NCBI RefSeq assembly: GCF_028583425.1
Contig: NC_072790.1
Location: 155,056,397-155,120,396, forward strand
From: Eublepharis macularius
Taxonomy: Eukaryota; Chordata; Lepidosauria; Squamata; Eublepharidae
DNA length: 64,000 nt
Direction of reading: 5' to 3'
In this document: in pieces, positions 53,998 to 61,904 of the stretch
Layout of the letters: every line of letters begins with the position of its first letter
Position numbering within the stretch: the first letter of the stretch is position 1
The notes under the pieces: model-generated
Databases searched by the model: none
The model's input: the letters and a program-made list of their open reading frames with translations, nothing else
Told to the model about the DNA's origin: nothing
Program-made: the position numbers and the translations under genes

Positions 53998-55305
53998 TTA
54001 CTTTGCCAGTGCCACAAAAAAGAGGGGGATGTGTTAGACACACTCCAGAACAATATTTTAGAAATGAAAACTCTGGACTGGCACCCTTTAATTAACCCAT
54101 TCAATGCCAAAAAGCTCCCAGAAAAGCACAAAACAGCCCAGAATGGGCACTAAAGAAAGGCCAGTGCTACAAAAAACAGTGGCATGTGTTAGAGACACTC
54201 CGGAACAATATTTTAGAAATGAAAACTCTGGACTGCCCCGCTTTTATTAACCCGTTCCATGCCAAAAAGCTCCCGGAACAGCACAAAACAGCCCCGAACG
54301 GGCACTAAAGAAATGCCAGTACCACAAAAAACAGTGGGATGTGTTAGAGACACTCCAGAACAATATTTTAGAAATGAAAACTCTGGACTGCCCCGCTTTT
54401 ATTAACCCGTTCCATGCCAAAAAGCTCCCGGAACAGCACAAAACAGCCCCGAACGGGCACTAAAGAAATGCCAGTACCACAAAAAACAGTGGGATGTGTT
54501 AGAGACACTCCAGAACAATATTTTAGAAATGAAAACTCTGGACTGCCCCGCTTTTATTAACCCGTTCCATGCCAAAAAGCTCCCGGAACAGCACAAAACA
54601 GCCCCGAACGGGCACTAAAGAAATGCCAGTACCACAAAAAACAGTGGGATGTGTTAGAGACACTCCAGAACAATATTTTAGAAATGAAAACTCTGGACTG
54701 CCCCGCTTTTATTAACCCGTTCCATGCCAAAAAGCTCCCAGAACAGCACAAAACGGCCCGGAACGGGCACTACAGAAATGCCAGTGCCACAAAAAACACT
54801 GGGATGTGTTAGAGACACTCCAGAACAATATTATAGAAATGAAAACTCTGGACTGCCCCGCTTTTATTAACCCGTTCCATGCCAAAAAGCTCCCATAACA
54901 GCACAAAACAGCCCGGAACGGGCACTAAAGAAAGGCCAGTGCCACAAAAAACAGTGGGATGTGTTAGAGACACTCCAGAACAATACTTTAGAAATGAAAA
55001 CTCTGGACTGCCCCGCTTTTATTAACCCGTTCCATGCCAAAAAGCTCCCGGAACAGCACAAAACAGCCCAGAACGGGCACTAAAGAAAGGCCAGTGCCAC
55101 AAAAAACAGTGGGATGTGTTAGAAACACTCCAGAACTATATTTTAGAAGTGAAAATTCTGGACTGCCCCGCTTTTATTAACCCGTTCCATGCCAAAAAGC
55201 TCCCGGAACAGCACAAAACAGCCCGGAACAGGCACTAAAGGAAGGCCAGTGCCACAAAAAACAGTGGGATGTGTTAGAGACACTCCAGAACAATATTTTT
55301 GAAAT
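53998..55305 (+). repeat. 155-bp satellite, second block (about 8.5 units)
   Basis: The TGTGTTA landmark recurs at about 54030, 54185, 54340, 54495, 54650, 54805, 54960, 55115 and 55270. Two consecutive units near 54340-54650 look identical, which points to very recent amplification. The first unit is more diverged. The last is cut after GAAATG by the GC-rich minisatellite. Confidence 0.95.
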
Positions 55306-55858
55306 GCAGCCGCGACCCCCGGGGGCCCCCGGCCCGCCGGAGGCGGGGCGGGGGGCGTCGGGGGGAGCGGCGCAGCCGCGACCCCCGGGGGCCCCCGGCC
55401 CGCCGGAGGCGGGGCGGGGGGCGTCGGGGGGAGCGGCGCAGCCGCGACCCCCGGGGGCCCCCGGCCCGCCGGAGGCGGGGCGGGGGGCGTCGGGGGGAGC
55501 GGCGCAGCCGCGACCCCCGGGGGCCCCCGGCCCGCCGGAGGCGGGGCGGGGGGCGTCGGGGGGAGCGGCGCAGCCGCGACCCCCGGGGGCCCCCGGCCCG
55601 CCGGAGGCGGGGCGGGGGGCGTCGGGGGGAGCGGCGCAGCCGCGACCCCCGGGGGCCCCCGGCCCGCCGGAGGCGGGGCGGGGGGCGTCGGGGGGAGCGG
55701 CGCAGCCGCGACCCCCGGGGGCCCCCGGCCCGCCGGAGGCGGGGCGGGGGGCGTCGGGGGGAGCGGCGCAGCCGCGACCCCCGGGGGCCCCCGGCCCGCC
55801 GGAGGCGGGGCGGGGGGCGTCGGGGGGAGCGGCGCAGCCGCGACCCCCGGGGGCCTGG
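55306..55858 (+). repeat. 66-bp GC-rich minisatellite, 8 full units plus part
   Basis: The unit begins CAGCCGCGACCCCCGGGGGC and ends GGGGGGAGCGGCG. Units read as identical. Each contains the palindrome CCCCCGGGGGCCCCCGG-like core and several G-runs. Because 66 is divisible by three, all frames stay open. Confidence 0.97.
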
Positions 55859-55860
55859 CT

Positions 55861-56874
55861 GTCTTTGTCTTTGTCTTTGTCTTTGTCTTTGTCTTTGTCT
55901 TTGTCTTTGTCTTTGTCTTTGTCTTTGTCTTTGTCTTTGTCTTTGTCTTTGTCTTTGTCTTTGTCTTTGTCTTTGTCTTTGTCTTTGTCTTTGTCTTTGT
56001 CTTTGTCTTTGTCTTTGTCTTTGTCTTTGTCTTTGTCTTTGTCTTTGTCTTTGTCTTTGTCTTTGTCTTTGTCTTTGTCTTTGTCTTTGTCTTTGTCTTT
56101 GTCTTTGTCTTTGTCTTTGTCTTTGTCTTTGTCTTTGTCTTTGTCTTTGTCTTTGTCTTTGTCTTTGTCTTTGTCTTTGTCTTTGTCTTTGTCTTTGTCT
56201 TTGTCTTTGTCTTTGTCTTTGTCTTTGTCTTTGTCTTTGTCTTTGTCTTTGTCTTTGTCTTTGTCTTTGTCTTTGTCTTTGTCTTTGTCTTTGTCTTTGT
56301 CTTTGTCTTTGTCTTTGTCTTTGTCTTTGTCTTTGTCTTTGTCTTTGTCTTTGTCTTTGTCTTTGTCTTTGTCTTTGTCTTTGTCTTTGTCTTTGTCTTT
56401 GTCTTTGTCTTTGTCTTTGTCTTTGTCTTTGTCTTTGTCTTTGTCTTTGTCTTTGTCTTTGTCTTTGTCTTTGTCTTTGTCTTTGTCTTTGTCTTTGTCT
56501 TTGTCTTTGTCTTTGTCTTTGTCTTTGTCTTTGTCTTTGTCTTTGTCTTTGTCTTTGTCTTTGTCTTTGTCTTTGTCTTTGTCTTTGTCTTTGTCTTTGT
56601 CTTTGTCTTTGTCTTTGTCTTTGTCTTTGTCTTTGTCTTTGTCTTTGTCTTTGTCTTTGTCTTTGTCTTTGTCTTTGTCTTTGTCTTTGTCTTTGTCTTT
56701 GTCTTTGTCTTTGTCTTTGTCTTTGTCTTTGTCTTTGTCTTTGTCTTTGTCTTTGTCTTTGTCTTTGTCTTTGTCTTTGTCTTTGTCTTTGTCTTTGTCT
56801 TTGTCTTTGTCTTTGTCTTTGTCTTTGTCTTTGTCTTTGTCTTTGTCTTTGTCTTTGTCTTTGTCTTTGTCTTT
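55861..56874 (+). repeat. (GTCTTT)169 hexanucleotide array
   Basis: 1014 bp of perfect GTCTTT units, uninterrupted by my reading. Confidence 0.97.
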
Positions 56875-57234
56875 GTCTTCGTCTTCGTCTTCGTCTTCGT
56901 CTTCGTCTTCGTCTTCGTCTTCGTCTTCGTCTTCGTCTTCGTCTTCGTCTTCGTCTTCGTCTTCGTCTTCGTCTTCGTCTTCGTCTTCGTCTTCGTCTTC
57001 GTCTTCGTCTTCGTCTTCGTCTTCGTCTTCGTCTTCGTCTTCGTCTTCGTCTTCGTCTTCGTCTTCGTCTTCGTCTTCGTCTTCGTCTTCGTCTTCGTCT
57101 TCGTCTTCGTCTTCGTCTTCGTCTTCGTCTTCGTCTTCGTCTTCGTCTTCGTCTTCGTCTTCGTCTTCGTCTTCGTCTTCGTCTTCGTCTTCGTCTTCGT
57201 CTTCGTCTTCGTCTTCGTCTTCGTCTTCGTCTTC
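56875..57234 (+). repeat. (GTCTTC)60 hexanucleotide array
   Basis: 360 bp of perfect GTCTTC units, directly abutting the previous array, a single T-to-C change of the unit. Confidence 0.97.
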
Positions 57235-57238
57235 GTCT

Positions 57239-57400
57239 GGGGACGGGGACGGGGACGGGGACGGGGACGGGGACGGGGACGGGGACGGGGACGGGGACGG
57301 GGACGGGGACGGGGACGGGGACGGGGACGGGGACGGGGACGGGGACGGGGACGGGGACGGGGACGGGGACGGGGACGGGGACGGGGACGGGGACGGGGAC
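57239..57400 (+). repeat. (GGGGAC)27 hexanucleotide array
   Basis: 162 bp of perfect GGGGAC units, entered through a transitional GTCTGGGGAC. The G4 runs spaced by two bases give strong G-quadruplex potential on the plus strand. Confidence 0.97.
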
Positions 57401-59388
57401 TTTTATTTTGGCAACCTCTTCTACATGCAAAATTTTTTTGGTACAAAGTTGTAATGTTATAAAATGGTACAAATTTCATAAAATTGTAATTTTACTAACA
57501 ATCCAACTCAAATAAGTTTATAGATAATTCAAACAGTATTGCTTCTATAATCATATTAGGCATAAATATTAAACATAACTTTTAAACATTAAGTAAAAAG
57601 TATTAAATACTCGGTAGAGATGGGTTGAAGGTTTTATCTTAAATCCTGAGCAGCTTGAAACCTTCAAGTGAGAACTGAAAACACGTTTCTCTGTTTTAAA
57701 GAAACTGCTTTTCACTACAAAATAAACAGGATGTATGTTTTTGTTGCACTCTCCCAACCAGGAGACAGACTCCTCCTAAGAGTTTAATGGCTTCTTTCAT
57801 TAACAAACGCTAGTCGTTTTCATTACGTGAGGTATCAAAATATAAATGTTTATTTAAATAAAACATAGAAAAATAGAACAGATGAACACAACAAGAATTA
57901 AGTTTCCTAACATTTCTTAATGAAATCTAACTCAGTCAGATTAACGATGAACTGCATTCAAGTTACCGTAGCACATATTACAAGGGTAAGTTTCCTGCCT
58001 AGATCTTCATGAGATTTCTTTTGGCCAAAACCCTGATCTGCTATTTGGATTACCATTTTTATATATTATCTTATGCGGAAATCTAAGATCTTTTCATATG
58101 ATAACAAAGATAAATATCAAACCAATCATAATTTAATTCTTTTTTACTATTTCCAATCATGTGACATTCTACCTAGCCAAAAGTACCACTATGCCCAGCT
58201 GCAAGATAAGAGATATGGATAGTAAAAATGACAAGGAAAGTTACATGACCAGATCATCCTTGGTCTCTGCTAACAATTACAGAACATGTATCTGATACTG
58301 TTCACTATTTTTAATTGGCTGTCAAAGATAAAGCACCAGTTATACACCATACTAGAAAAAGAACTACAGTGATGTTCATACAGCGTTATTTAGAATGCAT
58401 ATGTTTCACGAAGTATGTGTTCTAAACCATAATCAGCAGTCTACTGGTTTGAATCCCACTACTGACATGAGCTCAGTAGGTGGCATTGGGTCAGCCACTC
58501 CTCTCAGCCCCAGCTCCATTGTGGGGATAAGAATAACACTAACTTGTTCTCTGCTCTGGGTGAGGCACTAATATGTGTAGAAGAGCGGTATATAAGCACA
58601 GTTATTATTATTATTTCTATTTCCATGACACCATCCCTTGACCTGTGAAATTAAGTATTTTGATAAATATGAAAGTGATACAAAATATAAATGCATTGCA
58701 TAATGTGTGAGTGTACATATACAAACTTTAAAAATTGTATTGGATAATACCGCAAAGCATGATTACTGAGAAAGCTGCTTTCACTGCTTTCAGTGTGGAG
58801 AGCTGCTTGTAGATCAAAACAACCTGACGAGCTTGTCTTCATGCAGAGTACACTTGATTCTCTTGGCTTTCAATTCTGCTTTCGTTCAGCATGGGTAAAT
58901 CAATGTATCAGCAGTAAACATTTGTATCACTCCTCTCTGAATGACCTTTTAAATTTTACTGCCTATCGTGTCAAAGCAATTAAAATTAACAATACAGTTA
59001 CTAAGCTGCTAAGATCAATTAATGGCTCTTAGGCTTCATCTATTGATCTAGTGACATCTTCAAAACCCACTGGTACCAGACTATACATACTTCTCTTCCA
59101 TCCACAATATATACACAAGGATTGATTACATATTCTTATCTTCTAAATTACATATTTAAATGACATATTCTTATCTCCTAAATTAATTAGTCAAATTCTT
59201 ACATCAAGGATTGGTGACAAGTTGTGGACAGACTATGCTTGGACAGAATGTACACTGAGAATAAATGACATCAAACAAATTGGAAACTAAATAAATCACT
59301 TTTATTTAACAAATAAATTTCTTCTGAAGTCTCTTTAGAAATTAAACAATAGAAACAAACTATGTGGCATTCCTCAAATCCACGTGTA
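57401..59388. other. Intergenic, AT-rich, one SINE
   Basis: No gene or RNA recognised. A Sauria SINE lies at 58430-58615. Confidence 0.45.
58430..58615 (+). mobile_element. Sauria-type SINE, degraded (plus strand)
   Basis: GTTTGAATCCCACTACTG (B box), GGCATTGGGTCAGCCACTCC, ATTGTGGGGATAAGAATAAC, then GAGCGGTATATAAGCACAGT followed by TTATTATTATTATT. Head partly lost. Confidence 0.7.
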
Positions 59389-59389
59389 G

Positions 59390-60205
59390 GATGCTATGGA
59401 AGTGGTACTTAGAGGGAAATTAATCTCCGTTGCCTCCTGTCATGAAGAGCAAAAAGAAAACATTAGAAATGAAATGATATCTAGAATAAGAAAACTAGAA
59501 GATGAACACAAAAAAGGCCACCCAATCTATAAACTTGCTTGCATGAAAATTAGAGGAAAAAACCTCCTCACATTCTATACAAGCTATTAAAGGCACCCAG
59601 GAAAAACTCAAACTAATTCTGTAAAATTAGCCGATGTATTTGCTGAATACTACCAAACCATTTGTACATCAGACAATCCTGACACTAATCATATTTTAAA
59701 TTATTTATCATCACAGGAAATTTGGGAAAAAAAACTCACAAGAACATAAACAATATCTGGACCAACCAGTCACAACAGAAGATGTTACAGTCACTATCAA
59801 ATCCTTGAAAAAAATAACAAAGCTTCAGACAGGGATGGATTCCCTGCCAAATTTTTACAAAAAAATGCATCCACCTACTTTCAACTCCACTAACTGCCAC
59901 ATGCAACTCTGTTATGTTAAGAGGTAGCATCCCTCTATCTTGGTCAGAGGCTGAAATAGTAGTTACTCCAAAAAAGGACAACCATATTACAAATACTAAA
60001 TCTTCTCAACCAATACCCTTACTGAATCAAGACCAAAAGATCTTTACAAGCATATTTGCCAAAACATTGTCTAAATTTAAATAACCAACTGCATTCACCT
60101 TGACCAGACAATACACGTAACACTTTAACTATAATTAATTCCTGTGAAGCATACAAAACCCTTGCATTACTTCTGGCCTTTGATATAGAGAAGGCATTTG
60201 ATTGG
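59390..60205 (+). pseudogene. Old L1-clade ORF2 fragment
   Basis: RGKLISVASCHEEQKE, then EDEHKKGHPIYKL, FAEYYQTICTS near 59640-59670, SDRDGFPAKFLQK near 59825-59865, and GSIPLSWSEAEIVVTPKKD near 59925-59980 follow the ORF2 linker and RT fingers. It ends at DIEKAFDW (60182-60205), the RT motif A, where the young L1 starts. Many stops and shifts; different lineage from the young L1s. Confidence 0.75.
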
Positions 60206-61121
60206 ACTTCCGGTTTGGGATTCATGGAGGTCTAACGCAGCTCCATTTGCGGAGCTGACCGGATTGCCGTTTTAACCGGCCGGAGGGGTGAAAATAACCC
60301 GCGGCCGACTGCTCTCAGGCGGGGAGCAGGCAAAGAACGCTCAAGACCCTAGGGTGAGCTAGATCTCGGACGAGGGGGGGCTCTACACAAGGAGTCTCCC
60401 CCCCGATCCTTGAGGTCCCACCTTGCGACGGGTCGGCTATAATCTCTGCGGCAATTTTGGGGCCAACTCGGCTGGCATAAGACCTACATACCCAAGCTTC
60501 GATCGGGGAGGGAAGTCGAGAGGAGAATTTAAGATCGAAACAGCGATTACAACCCGAGAAAGTTGAAGAGAAGGTAAAGATCGCTATCTCTTGAAACGGG
60601 ACAGATTGACAAAAACAGAGAGGAAAGAAAGTAGATTTTTAAACTGCAACAGACTAGTGAAAAGGAGGTGAAGACTCGGCAGGAGTTGTATTTTAAAAGA
60701 GACTAAGTTTAAAGAAGTTATTACAAAAATCGGACTATTGTTTTGAATACCTGTGGTCTTGGAGCTGTGGGAAAAAGACACCATCGCGAGACCTGCTGTG
60801 GGAAGACGGGAGACAGGAAGTGCGTAATAACAATAGAGTGGCTGGAGGGAAGCGGCCCTTGCCAAGGGACAGGAAGTGGGGAATCGCCATTTTTGAAAGT
60901 GGAAGGGTCGTGGCTTCAGCGGAAGAGGAAGTAGGCCATCTTGGATTATAATAACATAGAGAAACCATAGAGAAAAGACGCCCGACATTTTGGATATAAA
61001 AAATTAATTTTGGCAAAGATTGGGACATTTGAAAAAAAAAAAAAAGGAAAACGTTTAATTATACGCCACGGAGCTGAGGAAGAGAGCAGATTCGTGGGAG
61101 CGAGCTAAAGCAAGCCCCACG
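60206..61121 (+). promoter_or_regulatory. L1 5' UTR and internal promoter
   Basis: GC- and CpG-rich near its start, becoming AT-rich. Three ETS-like cores lie at about 60816 (ACAGGAAGTG), 60869 (ACAGGAAGTG) and 60925 (AGAGGAAGTA). YY1-like motifs are CGCCATTTTT (about 60887) and GGCCATCTTGG (60934-60944). An A-run sits at 61030-61043. L1 promoters of other vertebrates use YY1-type sites; use here is inferred. Confidence 0.7.
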
Positions 61122-61904
61122 ATGTCGAAAAAAGAGTGGCAATCGGCAATAGAAAATTTGGACAAAAAACTTATAGACATGATGAAAGAACTTAAGGACA
61201 CGAAATTGGAGCTTATTAAAGAGGTCAAAGAAGTTACACAGACAGTAAAGTCGGAGCTGTCAGAAGTGAAAAAAGGCGTGGAAACGATTAGCAGTGAATT
61301 ACAAGGAACGAAACAGAGAGTCAAAACAGTAGAAGACGCGATGGAGAATTTAATAGAAACGCAACAAACAGAGATGAGATCGGTAAAGGGGAGGATGTCA
61401 GTTGCAGAAACTAAACACATGGAGAAGCAGCTTCGTTTTCGTGGTCTGCCAGAAGTTGAAGGGAAGTCAGCGCAAGAACAGATGACTGAGGTGTTGGCTG
61501 AATACCTGGGGAAGGAGGAGGAGGAAATTGTGGCTATCCTAGATGTGGCGTATCGTGTGAACTCGAGAATTGCAACCCAGAGGAAACTACCAAGGGATGT
61601 GATCGTGCAGTTTACAACTAGAAATATGAAAGAGAGGATTGTGACAAAACAATTTCAAGACCCATTGGAGATTGATGGCAAGACGATTATCATAATGAAG
61701 GAATTGCCCAGATCAGTGTTACTGGACAGGAAAAAATATAGAGTGTTAATTCAGACTTTGAAGGACATGAACATTAGGTACAGATGGGAGTTACCGGAAG
61801 GAGTGTCCTTTGAGTTTGGAGGGGCAAAAAAGCGTATCAGATCTGAGCGGGAGATGGAGAGATTTATTAAGGACAATGAAAAAGACTTACCAACAAAACC
61901 ATGA
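61122..61904 (+). CDS. L1 ORF1 protein, 260 aa, intact
   Basis: ORF1p is a trimeric RNA-binding nucleic-acid chaperone that packages L1 RNA. ATG at 61122 (context CACGATGTC) opens a lysine/glutamate-rich coiled coil to about residue 95 with heptad-spaced hydrophobics. An RRM-like region starting LRFRGLPEV (about residues 105-113) follows, then a C-terminal domain with YRVNSR (about 148) and FTTRNMKERIV. It ends NEKDLPTKP. There are no stops or shifts. The stop TGA (61902-61904) overlaps the ORF2 ATG in ATGA. The length is short compared with the human protein (338), as the coiled coil is shorter. Confidence 0.93.
   Translation: MSKKEWQSAIENLDKKLIDMMKELKDTKLELIKEVKEVTQTVKSELSEVKKGVETISSELQGTKQRVKTVEDAMENLIETQQTEMRSVKGRMSVAETKHMEKQLRFRGLPEVEGKSAQEQMTEVLAEYLGKEEEEIVAILDVAYRVNSRIATQRKLPRDVIVQFTTRNMKERIVTKQFQDPLEIDGKTIIIMKELPRSVLLDRKKYRVLIQTLKDMNIRYRWELPEGVSFEFGGAKKRIRSEREMERFIKDNEKDLPTKP

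Noticed and set aside
54247-55061. Five identical-length 64-codon frames on the minus strand
   Set aside because: They recur exactly every 155 bp because they are the satellite unit read in one frame.
55143-57515. Open frames of over 700 codons on both strands (repeats of Ser-Leu, Cys-Leu, Arg-Gln, Lys-Thr, Pro-Val)
   Set aside because: They are by-products of 66-bp and 6-bp tandem units, whose lengths are multiples of three and lack stop codons in most frames. No start context, splice signal or non-repetitive domain supports a gene.
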